DNA of 64,000 nt from Bradyrhizobium sp. 1(2017) (lineage in GTDB: Bacteria; Pseudomonadota; Alphaproteobacteria; Rhizobiales; Xanthobacteraceae): assembly GCF_011602485.2 (NCBI RefSeq), contig NZ_CP050022.2:434001-498000 (forward strand). The letters are read 5' to 3'. Each line of letters opens with the position of its first letter. Positions within the stretch are counted from its first letter, which is position 1. Positions 1 through 10,773 of this stretch are shown in pieces. The position numbers and the translations under genes are program-made. Below the pieces are notes generated by a model that saw only the letters and a list, made by a program, of their open reading frames with translations, had not been told where the DNA came from and did not search any database.

Positions 1-74
1 AGATCGGACATCAGCGCCAAGAGATCGCTGGTCCGATCGGCATTGCCGTCAACGGCTTTGAGAGGGGCGGCCAT
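1..74 (-). CDS. proA: Glutamate-5-semialdehyde dehydrogenase, N-terminal fragment
   Basis: Only the first 24 codons are inside the window; the gene runs off the left edge. The reading starts MAAPLKAVDGNAD and continues into an alanine- and leucine-rich helix, which fits the start of rhizobial gamma-glutamyl phosphate reductase. That enzyme performs the second step of proline synthesis, reducing the product of ProB. It lies directly downstream of proB on the same strand, the usual obgE-proB-proA order, and this context is the main support. The fragment is too short to show catalytic residues. Confidence 0.75.
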   Translation of the reverse strand, partial: MAAPLKAVDGNADRTSDLLALMSD

Positions 75-230
75 GTGGTTCAACCTTTTGCTAAGGCGGT
101 GTCCTAGCACGGAAATCCCGCATCTGCGAAGGGCGGGGAGGGTATGGCAGGTCTCCCGATGGGGTGGCGCGGCCTCGGCCACTGGCCGAGATCGGACGTC
201 ATGGCCGGGACAGTCCCGGGCCGGACGGCC

Positions 231-1352
231 CTACCCGCCCACCACCAGATCGTCGCGGTGGATCATCTCCGACCGGCCGCTGATGCCGAGGATCGCCATC
301 ACGTCCGGGGAGGAGCGGCCCTTGATCCGCTCGGCGACCTCGGCGTCGTAGGCGATCAGGCCGCGGCCGACCTCGCTGGTATCAGGGCCGCGCACGATCA
401 CGGCATCGCCGCGGGCGAACTGGCCCTCGACCTTGACCACGCCGGCCGGCAGCAGGCTGGCGCCGGCGCGCAGTGCCGTCACCGCACCGGCGTCGATGGT
501 CAGCGTGCCCTTCGGCTCCAGCGTGCCCGCGATCCAGCGCTTGCGCGAGGTGATGGGATTGGCCGGCGTCAGGAACCAGGTGCAGCGGCCGCCGTCGGCG
601 ATCGCCTGCAAGGGATGCTCGATCTTGCCGGAGGCGATCAGCATATGCGTGCCGCCGGTCGTCGCGATCTTGGCGGCCTCGACCTTGGTGCGCATGCCGC
701 CGCGCGACAGCTCGGACTCGGCGTCGCCCGCCACCGCCTCGATTTCCGACGAGATGCTCTCGACCACCGGAATGAGTCTTGCGTTCGGATTGTTCTTGGG
801 CGGGGCGTCGTAGAGCCCGTCGATGTCCGACAGCAGCACCAGCAGGTCCGCGCTCGCCATGGTGGCGACGCGCGCGGCGAGGCGGTCGTTGTCGCCGTAG
901 CGGATCTCATTGGTGGCGACCGTGTCGTTCTCGTTGATCACGGGGATCGCACGCCACTCCAGCAGCTTGCCGATGGTGGAGCGCGCATTGAGATAGCGGC
1001 GGCGCTCCTCGGTGTCCTGCAGCGTCACCAGGATCTGGCCGGCGCCGATGCCGTGGGCGCCCAGCACCTCCGACCAGATTCGTGCCAGCGCGATCTGGCC
1101 GACGGCGGCTGCGGCCTGGCTCTCCTCGAGCTTCAGCGTGCCGCGCGGCAATTTGAGCCGGCTGCGGCCGAGCGCGATCGAGCCGGAGGAGACCACCAGC
1201 ACGTCGCGGCCCTCGCGGTGCAGTTTGGCCATGTCGTCGGCCAGCGCCGCCAGCCAGGACGCGCGCACCTCGCCCCTGTCGGAATCCACCAGCAGCGCGG
1301 AGCCGACCTTGACGACGATGCGGCGGAATTGACTGAGTTCGGGGCTGGCCAT
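231..1352 (-). CDS. proB: Glutamate 5-kinase
   Basis: Cytosolic enzyme that phosphorylates glutamate to gamma-glutamyl phosphate, the first and feedback-controlled step of proline synthesis. The 373-residue product has the expected two-domain form: an amino acid kinase domain (about 1-260) with [10 protein letters not shown] near the N terminus, the [10 protein letters not shown] glycine loop and INENDTVAT and [10 protein letters not shown] substrate/nucleotide motifs, then a C-terminal PUA domain (about 280-370). The reading frame stays open far upstream, but the start [17 protein letters not shown] gives the family length and puts the kinase motif in its usual place. proA follows 156 bases downstream. 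proB is separated from obgE by a solute-binding protein gene and a sulfatase gene, which is unusual for this neighbourhood. Confidence 0.96.
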   Translation of the reverse strand: MASPELSQFRRIVVKVGSALLVDSDRGEVRASWLAALADDMAKLHREGRDVLVVSSGSIALGRSRLKLPRGTLKLEESQAAAAVGQIALARIWSEVLGAHGIGAGQILVTLQDTEERRRYLNARSTIGKLLEWRAIPVINENDTVATNEIRYGDNDRLAARVATMASADLLVLLSDIDGLYDAPPKNNPNARLIPVVESISSEIEAVAGDAESELSRGGMRTKVEAAKIATTGGTHMLIASGKIEHPLQAIADGGRCTWFLTPANPITSRKRWIAGTLEPKGTLTIDAGAVTALRAGASLLPAGVVKVEGQFARGDAVIVRGPDTSEVGRGLIAYDAEVAERIKGRSSPDVMAILGISGRSEMIHRDDLVVGG

Positions 1353-1550
1353 GTCTCTGTGTGCTGGCGCTGGATGCGAATTGCTCGGGAAACGGCGGAG
1401 CGACAGGCGGCGCCGATGCGCCCTGCTTTTGCAGCAGGATGGTGACCGGCGCAAGGCAGCCGGGATGGTAAACGGCGCATGTCGGCCTTGTGTCGGCCGT
1501 CCGCCTGGCTCTAATGGCAACCAACGATAATGGGCTGAAAGAGGAAGCGA

Positions 1551-2528
1551 ATGGATCGCCGCAAATTCATGGCCGGATGCCTTGGGGGATATCTTGGGCT
1601 GCCGCTTCTGGCGCAGGCGGGTGGGGCGCAAGCGCAGGCCGGGCTGACCAAGGTCATCTTTCCGTTCGCAGCGGGAGCCGGCGGCGATACGCTGTGCCGG
1701 CTGGTCGCGCAGGAGATGGCGCCGGTGCTGCAACGGACCGTCGTGGTCGAGAATCGCACCGGCGGCGACGGCCTGATCGGCATCAAGGCGGTCAAAGGCG
1801 CGAGTCCCGACGGCGGCATGGTGCTGGTGACGACCGGGCCGACCATGTACTTGCTGCCGATGGTGGAGACGGCGCCGAGCTTCGACACCGTCAAGGATTT
1901 CGTGCCTGTCTCGCTGCTGGCGCGGTTCGAATTCGCGCTGGTGATCAACCCGGCGGTCGATGCCACCGATTTCAAGAGCTTCGTGACGTGGCTCAAGGCG
2001 CATCCGGACAAGACCTCGTTCGGCGTGCCGAGCAACGGCACCATCCCGCATTTCATGGGCTCCAAGCTCGAAAAGGATCTCGGCATCCCCCTGACCCGTG
2101 TGCCCTATCGTGGCAGTGCGCCCATCCTCAACGATCTCGTCGGTGGCCACATCTCGTTCGGCATCACGACGTTGGCCGACGCGTTGCCGCAGCATCGTGC
2201 CAAGGGCGTGAAGATCATCGCGGTCAGCAGTGCAGAACGTTCGCCGTTCGCGCCCGACGTTCCGACGCTGAAGGAGAGCGGCATCGATCTCGTCGCGGAC
2301 GCCTGGTACGGCATGTGGCTTCCCGCCGGCAGTCCGCCGGACTTCGCCGGCAAGCTCGGTGCCGCCGCGAGCGCCGCGCTCGCCAAGCCCGAGGTGAAGG
2401 AGAAGCTCACCGCCATCGGGCTCATTCCGGTCGGCTCGACGCCGGACGGATTGACCAAGGAACTCGCCGCGAACATCGCGCTGTGGCAACCGATCGTGAA
2501 GGCGACCGGATACAAGATCGAGAATTAG
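1551..2528 (+). CDS. Tripartite tricarboxylate transporter substrate-binding protein (TctC/Bug family)
   Basis: A periplasmic solute receptor of 325 residues. The N terminus (MDRRKF followed by a hydrophobic stretch ending [10 protein letters not shown]) is an export signal with a Tat-like RR pair. The mature part begins with [14 protein letters not shown], the typical Bug-family opening, and keeps [17 protein letters not shown] and the [12 protein letters not shown] region. The start has a purine-rich GAAAGAGGAAGCG just ahead. The membrane subunits TctA and TctB are absent, as for many Bug proteins in rhizobia and betaproteobacteria. The ligand is probably a carboxylate, but the sequence does not fix which. 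The gene sits against the strand of its neighbours proB and the sulfatase. Confidence 0.9.
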   Translation: MDRRKFMAGCLGGYLGLPLLAQAGGAQAQAGLTKVIFPFAAGAGGDTLCRLVAQEMAPVLQRTVVVENRTGGDGLIGIKAVKGASPDGGMVLVTTGPTMYLLPMVETAPSFDTVKDFVPVSLLARFEFALVINPAVDATDFKSFVTWLKAHPDKTSFGVPSNGTIPHFMGSKLEKDLGIPLTRVPYRGSAPILNDLVGGHISFGITTLADALPQHRAKGVKIIAVSSAERSPFAPDVPTLKESGIDLVADAWYGMWLPAGSPPDFAGKLGAAASAALAKPEVKEKLTAIGLIPVGSTPDGLTKELAANIALWQPIVKATGYKIEN

Positions 2529-2556
2529 AAACTGACGGAGCACGCCAAAAACTTAG

Positions 2557-2644
2557 CCGTCATGGCCGGGCTTCACCCGGCCATCCACGTGCATCCACGT
2601 TTGACGCGAGACGTGGATGCCCGGGTCGAGCCCGGGCATGACGG
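2557..2644. repeat. Palindromic intergenic repeat (CGTCATG...CATGACG)
   Basis: An imperfect palindrome with outer arms CGTCATGGCCGGGCTTCA and its near complement ending GCCCGGGCATGACG, plus inner ATCCACGT/ACGTGGAT arms. It lies between two convergent genes (solute-binding protein and sulfatase), so it could also act as a bidirectional transcription stop. It resembles the short dispersed palindromes common in Bradyrhizobium intergenic regions. Confidence 0.75.
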
Positions 2645-2723
2645 GTGGAGAGAGCCGCGCGCTCCTCACCAATCCCCTCATCCTCCGAGACGGCGCTGCC
2701 GCGCCTCCTCACCATGAGAATTC

Positions 2724-4358
2724 TCACATCTTCGCGCGCTGGGCGATGCCGTCCTTGATCGCCGCAAGCTCCGCCTCGTCCCAGATGCCGATGAGAATGC
2801 CGCCCTTCACCTGCAGCTGGTTGTCGGCATAGGTTGCGATCTTCTCGCGCGGCGTGGTGATGTGGTCGTTCGGATGCAGCGCCCAGTCGAACAGTTCGGC
2901 CTGCAACCGCGCGACGATGCCGGCGCATTCAGGGTCGTCGCCGCGATCCAGGAACTCCTCCGGATCGGTTACGAGATCGTACAGCATCGGGCGAAAGCCG
3001 GAGGCGTGGATGTATTTCCAGCGGCCGTCGAACACCATGAACAGCCGGCAGCGCTCGATCGGCTGGTTCAGCTTCAGCCGCACGTCCTGCATGGCGTAGT
3101 CATATTCGGAGAATGCCACCCTGCGCCAGTCCGGTGGCGTCGGGCCGCGCAACAGCGGCAGCAGCGAGCGTCCTTCGAGGATGTGGCCCGGCACCTTGCC
3201 GCCGAAATAATCGACGAAGGTCGGCGCGAGATCGATCGCCTCGACCAGCGCATCGCTGCGCGTGCCGCGCGTGGCGTCGGCTTCCCTTGAGGGATCGATG
3301 ATGATCAGCGGAATTTTTGCCGACTGCTCATGGAACAGGTCCTTCTCGCCCATCCAGTGATCGCCGAGATAATCGCCGTGATCGGAGGTGAACACGATCA
3401 TCGTCGTGTCCAGCAGGCCGCGTGCCTCCAGAAACTTCATCAGCACGCCCATCTGGTCGTCGATCTGGGTGATCAGGCCCATATAGGTCGGGATCACCTT
3501 CTCGCGGGCATCGTCGCGCGCCATGTTGCGGGAGTAGCGCATGTCCATGTAGGCGCCGAACACCGGATGCGGATTCTGCCGCTCGCGCTCGGAACGGATC
3601 ACTGGAATCATGTCATCGGTCGAATACATGCTGGCGTAGGGCTCGGGCGCGATATAGGGCCAGTGCGGCTTGATGTAGGACAGATGCAGGCACCATGGCC
3701 GGCCATCGGTCTCGGCCTCGCTGATGAAATCCATGGCGCGCCGCGTCATGTAGGGCGTCTCGGAATGCTCGTCCGGCACGCGCGCGGCCTTGTCGGCATG
3801 CACCAGCAGCCAGCCGTTCTGCAACGAGCCGTCGTCCGCCGCGCCTGAATTGGCCCAATGCTCCCAGGGATTGGTGGCTTCAAATCCCTGCTTACGAAGG
3901 TAGTCATCGTATTTCGGCCGCGGCCGCCCGGTCGGATGCAGGCCGTCGTCGCGCTCATAGGGTTCGAAGCCGCATTCGGCGACGTGCACGCCGATCACCG
4001 ATTCCGGGGGAATGCCGAGCGCCTTCATGCCTTCGAGGTCGGGCGCCATGTGGGTCTTGCCGACCAGCACGTTGCGCACGCCGATTTTCTTGAGATGATC
4101 GCCGAGCGTGGGTTCGCCGACGCGCAGCGGCCAGCCGTTCCAGTGCGAGCCGTGCGAGCGCATGTAACGCCCGGTGTAGAACGACATCCGCGATGGACCG
4201 CAGATCGGCGACTGCACATAGGCCTTGCTGAACAGCACGCCACGCCTGGCCATGGCGTCGATGTTCGGTGTCTTCACCGTGGGATGGCCGGTGCAGCCGA
4301 GATAATCATAGCGAAGCTGGTCGCACATGATCCAGAGAACGTTCTTCGCGCGCGCCAT
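2724..4358 (-). CDS. Sulfatase / phosphonate monoester hydrolase family enzyme
   Basis: A 544-residue alkaline phosphatase-superfamily hydrolase of sulfate or phosphonate esters. It shows the metal-binding IMCDQLRYDYLG at 9-20, and PICGPSRMSFYTGR at 51-64. In that motif Cys53 lies in the C-x-P-S-R signature that is converted to formylglycine in sulfatases. The second metal motif is FTSDHGDYLGDH at roughly 323-335. There is no signal peptide, so it should be cytosolic, which fits the phosphonate monoester hydrolase/choline-sulfatase-like branch more than secreted arylsulfatases. The true substrate cannot be read from the sequence. No formylglycine-generating enzyme gene is nearby. It interrupts the usual obgE-proB spacing together with the solute-binding protein gene. 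Confidence 0.88.
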   Translation of the reverse strand: MARAKNVLWIMCDQLRYDYLGCTGHPTVKTPNIDAMARRGVLFSKAYVQSPICGPSRMSFYTGRYMRSHGSHWNGWPLRVGEPTLGDHLKKIGVRNVLVGKTHMAPDLEGMKALGIPPESVIGVHVAECGFEPYERDDGLHPTGRPRPKYDDYLRKQGFEATNPWEHWANSGAADDGSLQNGWLLVHADKAARVPDEHSETPYMTRRAMDFISEAETDGRPWCLHLSYIKPHWPYIAPEPYASMYSTDDMIPVIRSERERQNPHPVFGAYMDMRYSRNMARDDAREKVIPTYMGLITQIDDQMGVLMKFLEARGLLDTTMIVFTSDHGDYLGDHWMGEKDLFHEQSAKIPLIIIDPSREADATRGTRSDALVEAIDLAPTFVDYFGGKVPGHILEGRSLLPLLRGPTPPDWRRVAFSEYDYAMQDVRLKLNQPIERCRLFMVFDGRWKYIHASGFRPMLYDLVTDPEEFLDRGDDPECAGIVARLQAELFDWALHPNDHITTPREKIATYADNQLQVKGGILIGIWDEAELAAIKDGIAQRAKM

Positions 4359-4462
4359 GCGTCATCCCCGCCGTTTCTTGAGCGTTTGATGCTGCGCTAT
4401 CGATGGCGCGAAGACAAGCCACTGCTAGTGATGCCCGCTTGCTCACAGCCATACACTCAAGT

Positions 4463-4589
4463 GTCGTCCCGGCGAAGGCCGGGACCCATAACCACAGGGA
4501 GCGGTTTGGCGAAGACTCTTCGTTCGGTGCTGCAGCCATCCGCAATCGATGAATCACGCGGTATGGGTCCCGGCCTTCGCCGGGACGAT
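4463..4589. repeat. Long palindromic repeat with GTCGTCCCGGCGAAGG arms
   Basis: Outer arms GTCGTCCCGGCGAAGGCCGG and the near-perfect complement ending CCTTCGCCGGGACGAT are separated by about 75 bases. A second copy with the same arms lies at 7396-7514. The element begins 3 bases beyond the obgE stop codon, so it may stop transcription or stabilise the 3' end of the obgE message. Confidence 0.85.
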
Positions 4590-4591
4590 AA

Positions 4592-6200
<1,609 letters not shown>

Positions 6201-6357
6201 GCCGTGCGCTTTCGTTCGGTGAGAGTGCTATCGCTACCGCGATGCGAAGGGTGCGACAATCCGTTCAATTCGGCGGAAGTGGGCTTGTCCCTGGTGCTCA
6301 CGTCATTAAAACGACCGCAAGCGACTCTCGACGCGAATTTTTTGCGCTCTCTCCGCC

Positions 6358-6443
6358 CGTCATTGCGAGGAGCGTAGCGACGAAGCAATCCAGACTGCCG
6401 CCGTGGAGACGGTCTGGATTGTTTCGCTCCGCTCGCAATGACG
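6358..6443. repeat. Palindromic repeat (CGTCATTGCGAGG...CTCGCAATGACG)
   Basis: Outer arms CGTCATTGCGAGGAGCG and CGCTCGCAATGACG flank inner arms AAGCAATCCAGAC and GTCTGGATTGTTTCG. The element ends 24 bases before the start of the EamA transporter gene. It is a different sequence family from the repeats at 2557, 4463 and 63101. Confidence 0.85.
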
Positions 6444-6467
6444 ACCTCTCACAGTCCGACTTGATCG

Positions 6468-7382
6468 ATGCCTTTCTTCAAATCTCTCTCCGCTTATGAC
6501 GACCGCTCGGCGCGGCTGGCCGGCATCGCCTTGATGGTGGTGTCGATCTTCATGTTCTCGTTCGGCGACGCCATGGGCAAGTTCCTGGTCGGCACGTATT
6601 CCGTAGGACAGCTCTTGTTCCTGCGGGCCTGCGCGGCGCTGCTCCTGCTGTCGCCGTTGATCTGGCGCCAGCGTCACCAGTTCCTGCATCTGGAGCGGCC
6701 GGGCCTGCAGCTCATTCGCGTCGTGCTGTCGACGCTGGAGGTGGCGGCATTCTTCCTCGCGACCGTGTATCTGCCGCTCGCCGACGTCATTACCTATTAT
6801 CTCGCCGGTCCGATCTTCGTCACCGCGATGTCGGCGATCTTCCTGGGGGAAAAGGTCGGCTGGCGGCGGTGGACCGCAATCCTGATCGGCTTCTGCGGCG
6901 TCTTGATCGCGCTGCGCCCTTCCGCACAGACCGTGAGCCTGCCGGCGCTGATCGCGCTCGGCGGCAGCCTGTCGTTTGCGACGCTGATGCTGATCACACG
7001 CAGCCTGCGCAAGACGCCCGACATCGTGATGGCGTCCTCGCAGTTCATCGGCACGTTTTCGCTCGGTGCCGTGCTGTCGGCCTTCCACTGGGTGCCGCCG
7101 ACATCAGGCAGCCTCGTGATCTTCGCGCTGGCGGGATGCGTCTCGGTCACCGCGCTGTTCTGCGTCAACCGCTCGCTCAAGCTCGCGCCGGCCAGCGTGG
7201 TGGTGCCCTACCAATATTCGATGATCGTCTGGGCCGTGATCTTCGGCTTCGTCGTGTTCGGCGACGTACCGGAGGTCGCCACCATCGTCGGCGCGGCGAT
7301 CATCATCGGTGCGGGATTCTATATCTACCTGCGTGAGCGCGACCTGGGGCGCGAGAGCGAGCCGGTGAACCCGCCGGCGTAG
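6468..7382 (+). CDS. DMT-superfamily transporter, two EamA domains
   Basis: A 304-residue inner-membrane protein with about ten hydrophobic segments arranged as two EamA repeats (about 15-145 and 155-290). The first ends in the typical FLGEKVGWRRWTAILIGFCGV and the second in FGDVPEVATIVGAAIIIGAG. Proteins of this type export small metabolites or amino acids; the cargo cannot be assigned. A short acidic and basic tail follows. No strong Shine-Dalgarno sequence precedes the ATG, so a slightly later start is possible. It is transcribed against its neighbours. Confidence 0.9.
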   Translation: MPFFKSLSAYDDRSARLAGIALMVVSIFMFSFGDAMGKFLVGTYSVGQLLFLRACAALLLLSPLIWRQRHQFLHLERPGLQLIRVVLSTLEVAAFFLATVYLPLADVITYYLAGPIFVTAMSAIFLGEKVGWRRWTAILIGFCGVLIALRPSAQTVSLPALIALGGSLSFATLMLITRSLRKTPDIVMASSQFIGTFSLGAVLSAFHWVPPTSGSLVIFALAGCVSVTALFCVNRSLKLAPASVVVPYQYSMIVWAVIFGFVVFGDVPEVATIVGAAIIIGAGFYIYLRERDLGRESEPVNPPA

Positions 7383-7395
7383 CCAAGGCTACGCC

Positions 7396-7514
7396 GTCGT
7401 CCCGGCGAAGGCCGGGACCCATACCCCCAGGAAATAGTTTTGCGATGACTCGGAGTGGGAGTCTTTGCGGCACGAACATTCGTGGTTATGGGTCCCGGCT
7501 TTCGCCGGGACGAC
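7396..7514. repeat. Long palindromic repeat with GTCGTCCCGGCGAAGG arms, second copy
   Basis: The arms are the same as in the repeat at 4463-4589: GTCGTCCCGGCGAAGG at the left and CTTTCGCCGGGACGAC at the right. The interior also shares pieces with it (GGGACCCATA, GCGA-GACTC). It sits between the convergent ends of the EamA transporter and the acetyltransferase gene. Confidence 0.85.
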
Positions 7515-7540
7515 ACTGATTGTGTAGCGCCACCAAGGCC

Positions 7541-8134
7541 CTACCGCATCCTTCTCGCGCTGCTCCAGCTCTTCAGCGAGGCCCAGACGCCGCGTGAGAG
7601 GCGGAAGCAGTCGACCGGCGTGGATGAGCCCAGCGCCAGGAAGCGGTGCAGCTGGACGCCGCTCCACTGGAAGCCGCACTTCTCCAGCACCTTGCGCGAG
7701 GCCGGGTTGGTGACGCGCGCGCCGGCATAGAGGTGGTCCTCTTCGAACTCCTCGAAGAAGAAATCGATGGCGCCGCGCGCGGCCTCGGTGGCAAAGCCCT
7801 GACCCCAATGCTCGACGCCGAGCCAATAGCCGAGCTCGGCATTGTCGGGCGTGGAGCAATCGATGCCCACCATGCCGACCGGCCCGGTATCGTGCTCGAT
7901 CAGGAACACGGTCTCGCTGCCGAGCGCGGCGGTGGCGCGGATGAATTCGACGGCGTCGTCCTGCCCATAGGGATGTGGGAGGCGGCGGGTATTTTCCGCG
8001 ACGCGGCGGTCGTTGGCGAGGCTGGCGATGGTCCTGACGTCGGCGAGCGTCGGCTTCCGCAAGGTCAGTCGCTCGGTGGCGACGACACTCGGTCTCGCCT
8101 CCTGCAAGGTCGCGCTCGAGAAATCCTGCAACAT
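7541..8134 (-). CDS. GNAT-family N-acetyltransferase (RimJ/RimL type)
   Basis: A 197-residue acetyltransferase using acetyl-CoA. It opens with TERLTLRKPTLADV, typical of the RimJ/RimL-like group. It has VGMVGID and AELGYWLGVEHWGQGFATEA, where the last stretch contains the Q/R-x-x-G-x-A acetyl-CoA loop, then a conserved NPASRKVLEKCGF helix. The ATG at 8134 is preceded by CAGGAG at good spacing; a GTG 21 bases upstream is a weaker alternative. The acceptor could be a ribosomal protein or a small molecule. It lies downstream of rpmA beyond a terminator. Confidence 0.9.
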   Translation of the reverse strand: MLQDFSSATLQEARPSVVATERLTLRKPTLADVRTIASLANDRRVAENTRRLPHPYGQDDAVEFIRATAALGSETVFLIEHDTGPVGMVGIDCSTPDNAELGYWLGVEHWGQGFATEAARGAIDFFFEEFEEDHLYAGARVTNPASRKVLEKCGFQWSGVQLHRFLALGSSTPVDCFRLSRGVWASLKSWSSARRMR

Positions 8135-8174
8135 GTCCGGCTCCTGGAAAGTCACTAAGTCAAAGTGAGCAAGT

Positions 8175-8207
8175 CAAAGAAAAAGGGAGGCCGGTTTCCC
8201 GCCTCCC
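8175..8207 (-). terminator. Rho-independent terminator after rpmA
   Basis: Read on the minus strand, a GGGAGGC stem, a nine-base loop and GCCTCCC are followed by TTTTTCTTT. It lies about 78 bases beyond the rpmA stop codon, in the correct orientation to end the rplU-rpmA transcript. Confidence 0.8.
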
Positions 8208-8284
8208 CTGGAGCCTTCGATCTCTCGATCTCTTGGACTCCGCCGGTTCAGTCGGGACCGGCGGATTCCAATTTGATCCACCGT

Positions 8285-8554
8285 CTATTCAGCCGCCTCT
8301 GCGATCGGGAGTACCGATACGAAGGTGCGGCCGTTGGCTTTGGCCTGGAACGCAACACGACCTTCGACCTTGGCGAACAAAGTGTGGTCCGTGCCCATGC
8401 CGACATTAAGGCCGGGATGCCAGGTGGTGCCGCGTTGACGCGCAATGATGTTGCCGGGCGTGACGATCTCGCCGCCGAACGCCTTGATGCCGAGGCGCTT
8501 GCCCTTCGAATCGCGACCGTTGCGCGATGAACCGCCTGCTTTTTTGTGAGCCAT
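8285..8554 (-). CDS. rpmA: 50S ribosomal protein L27
   Basis: An 89-residue large-subunit ribosomal protein whose N-terminal tail reaches the peptidyl transferase centre. It shows [35 protein letters not shown] and [14 protein letters not shown], all strongly conserved in the family. It follows rplU by 102 bases on the same strand and is expected to be co-transcribed. The start is fixed by the conserved MAHKK opening, so no N-terminal cleavage extension is present. Confidence 0.98.
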   Translation of the reverse strand: MAHKKAGGSSRNGRDSKGKRLGIKAFGGEIVTPGNIIARQRGTTWHPGLNVGMGTDHTLFAKVEGRVAFQAKANGRTFVSVLPIAEAAE

Positions 8555-8656
8555 GGCTCGTCTCCGAAATCCTGCGTATGTCTAGATCAATTCCTTGACG
8601 GAATCATTTCACGATTTCTCACGCATCAATTCGTGAATTGGCGTGATCAAATCTAT

Positions 8657-9043
8657 TTATTCGGCGGCTTCCGCTGCCGGCTCCTTTGCCACCTTTTCCT
8701 TCTTCGGACGCGGGCCCTTGGTGGGCTTGGCGCCGTCCGTCAGGATTTCGCTGATGCGCAGCACGGTGATCTCGTCGCGATAGCCGCGCTTGCGGCGCGA
8801 GTTCTTGCGGCGGCGCTTCTTGAACGCGATGACCTTCGGGCCGCGCTTGTGGTCGAGCACCTCGACCGCAACGGACGCGCCTGCGACGGTCGGGACGCCC
8901 AGGACCGGCGTGTCGCCGCCAACCACCAGAACTTCACTCAGCTGCACGATCGAGCCGACTTCGCCTTCGATCTTGCCTACTTCCAAGACATCATCCGGCA
9001 CGACGCGGTATTGCTTGCCGCCGGTTTTGATGACTGCGAACAT
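8657..9043 (-). CDS. rplU: 50S ribosomal protein L21
   Basis: A 128-residue 23S rRNA-binding protein. [14 protein letters not shown] opens the protein, and [15 protein letters not shown] is the basic RNA-binding signature. An alanine-, lysine- and glutamate-rich C-terminal tail extends beyond the roughly 103-residue E. coli form, as is usual in Bradyrhizobiaceae. It is the first gene of the rplU-rpmA operon, with a promoter 166-193 bases upstream. Confidence 0.98.
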   Translation of the reverse strand: MFAVIKTGGKQYRVVPDDVLEVGKIEGEVGSIVQLSEVLVVGGDTPVLGVPTVAGASVAVEVLDHKRGPKVIAFKKRRRKNSRRKRGYRDEITVLRISEILTDGAKPTKGPRPKKEKVAKEPAAEAAE

Positions 9044-9208
9044 CGTTTTTTTCCTTCGTGTTCAATCCCGGCCTCGCGACAGATTGTCAGGGCCGGCTTT
9101 TTGTCAGTCGTTGCGGGTTTATGCGCGTTTTGTGCGGGCGGGATTTATCCCTTTGAAAACCCACGCAAAAACAAGCGGCGCGAGAAACGCCCCGCGCCGG
9201 CTGTGGGA

Positions 9209-9236
9209 CTTATAGCCGCCGAGCGCGCCAAGTCAA
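9209..9236 (-). promoter_or_regulatory. Housekeeping promoter of rplU-rpmA
   Basis: On the minus strand TTGACT, a 16-base spacer and TATAAG match the sigma-70 consensus well. Transcription would begin near 9202, leaving a leader of about 160 bases before rplU. That leader contains a GC-rich inverted repeat (GCCGGC-containing, near 9068-9100) that could be a regulatory structure. The rest of the 9044-9375 gap shows no gene. Confidence 0.75.
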
Positions 9237-9375
9237 GGAAAACTGCCCAAAAAGGCCCCGGATTTGAAGGATTTGGCCGCGCTGCAGGCGTGCAGCTGAA
9301 TCTCGCCCGGTCTTGCAACAAACGGGTTCCCCCGCCGTTGTCCCCGCCGGAACAGGTAAGCGGGCAAGGGATCCC

Positions 9376-10527
9376 ATGGCAACAGACGAACTGGTCAAGA
9401 CGACGGGCATCGCCCATCACGGCGCCGAGCGGCTGCCGTCGGTGGAGATCGACAGCTTCAACATCGAGATGAAGGACGAGGACGGCTTCCTCGGCGACCG
9501 CGCCAGCAAGGGCGCCTTTCGCGACATTCTCGACCGCTGGCGCAAGCCGCTGCGCAAGACCGGCGAGGACCCGTTCGGCAAGGAGCCCTCGGAAAACATC
9601 AGCAAGAAGACCCTGGATGCCATCCTGGTCGGCGACGACACCGAGGCCTCCGCGGTCGTGCACAGCGCGATCGAGGATTTCGCCCAGGAGCTCGCTTACG
9701 TCACCCGGCGTTTCCTCAAGACCAAGGCCTGGGCCAAGACCGAGCGCATCGTGGTCGGCGGCGGTTTTCGCGACTCCCGGCTCGGCGAGCTCGCGATTGC
9801 GCGCACCGAGATCATCCTCAAGGCCGAGGATTTCAAGATCGATTTGATGCCGATCCGCCACCATCCCGACGAGGCCGGACTGATCGGCGCGCTGCATCTG
9901 GCGCCGTCCTGGATCTTCGAGGCGCATGACAGCATCCTCGCCGTCGACATCGGCGGCACCAACATCCGCTGCGGCCTAGTGGAAACCAGCTGGAAAAAGG
10001 CGAAAGACCTGTCGAAGGCCAAGGTCGTGCACTCCGAGCTCTGGCGTCATGCCGACGACGAGCCGACGCGCGAAGGCGCAGTGAAGCGGCTCACCAAGAT
10101 GCTGAAGGGGCTGATCACGGAAGCCGAGAAGGAAGGCTTCAAGCTCGCGCCGTTCATCGGCATCGCCTGTCCCGGCGTGATCAACGCGGACGGCTCGATC
10201 GAGAAGGGCGCGCAGAACCTCCCCGGCAATTGGGAGAGCAGCAAGTTCAACCTGCCGGCGAGCCTGATCGAGGGCATCCCCGTGATCGGCGAGCACGACA
10301 CCGCGATCCTGATGCACAATGACGGCGTGGTGCAGGGGCTTTCGGAGGTGCCGTTCATGCAGGACGTCGACCGCTGGGGTGTGCTCACCATCGGCACCGG
10401 CCTTGGCAATGCCCGCTTCACCAATCGCCGCAAGGAGAGCGGTAATGGCGGCAATGGAAAAAACCGGGATTCCACGGAGAACGGGAAGAAAAAGGGCAAG
10501 GACAGCAAGAAGAACGACGACGAGTAA
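9376..10527 (+). CDS. ROK/ASKHA-fold sugar-kinase-like protein with apparently swapped halves
   Basis: A 383-residue protein. The ROK phosphate-binding motif VDIGGTNIRCG is at 190-200, not at the N terminus. It is followed by IACPGVINADGSI, LPGNW, IGEHDTAI and GVLTIGTGLGNARF, the usual order for the first half of a ROK kinase. Residues about 80-178 look like the second half: an alanine-rich helix, then KTERIVVGGGFRDSRLG and PDEAGLIGALHLAP, which normally end a ROK protein. The Cys-rich zinc motif of many ROK proteins is not seen. The C terminus is a low-complexity lysine-, glycine- and asparagine-rich tail (about 352-383). The start at 9376 has AAGGG upstream; an earlier in-frame ATG exists at 9313. 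Sugar kinase activity is plausible but unproven. Confidence 0.8.
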   Translation: MATDELVKTTGIAHHGAERLPSVEIDSFNIEMKDEDGFLGDRASKGAFRDILDRWRKPLRKTGEDPFGKEPSENISKKTLDAILVGDDTEASAVVHSAIEDFAQELAYVTRRFLKTKAWAKTERIVVGGGFRDSRLGELAIARTEIILKAEDFKIDLMPIRHHPDEAGLIGALHLAPSWIFEAHDSILAVDIGGTNIRCGLVETSWKKAKDLSKAKVVHSELWRHADDEPTREGAVKRLTKMLKGLITEAEKEGFKLAPFIGIACPGVINADGSIEKGAQNLPGNWESSKFNLPASLIEGIPVIGEHDTAILMHNDGVVQGLSEVPFMQDVDRWGVLTIGTGLGNARFTNRRKESGNGGNGKNRDSTENGKKKGKDSKKNDDE

Positions 10528-10773
10528 CCTTGACTGGTTAGGTTAAGGACCGGATTGCGTTGCGGCACGCCAGCGGCGCGCTAGGGTCGAATCGTCGCTT
10601 CCACTCGGCCGGCGAAGCCGCCCTTCACGGCCAGTATTTCAATGAGCGGCACGGGACCGCCAGTGTTTACCGCGTCTGGCGGTCCCACCCTTGTCCCTCC
10701 CTTGGGGGGCCGGATCGTTCTTCCGATCCTTCTGACACAAACTGCACTGGGCGGTCGCTGATCCAGGTCTAAA

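Noticed and set aside
231..2543. A 770-codon minus-strand frame covering proB
   Set aside because: Only the last 373 codons match glutamate 5-kinase. The upstream part is arginine-rich shadow coding opposite the TctC gene.
9043..9376. Long palindromes or leader as a known riboswitch
   Set aside because: A GC-rich hairpin is present in the rplU leader, but I cannot match it to a defined riboswitch or ribosomal leader class by eye.
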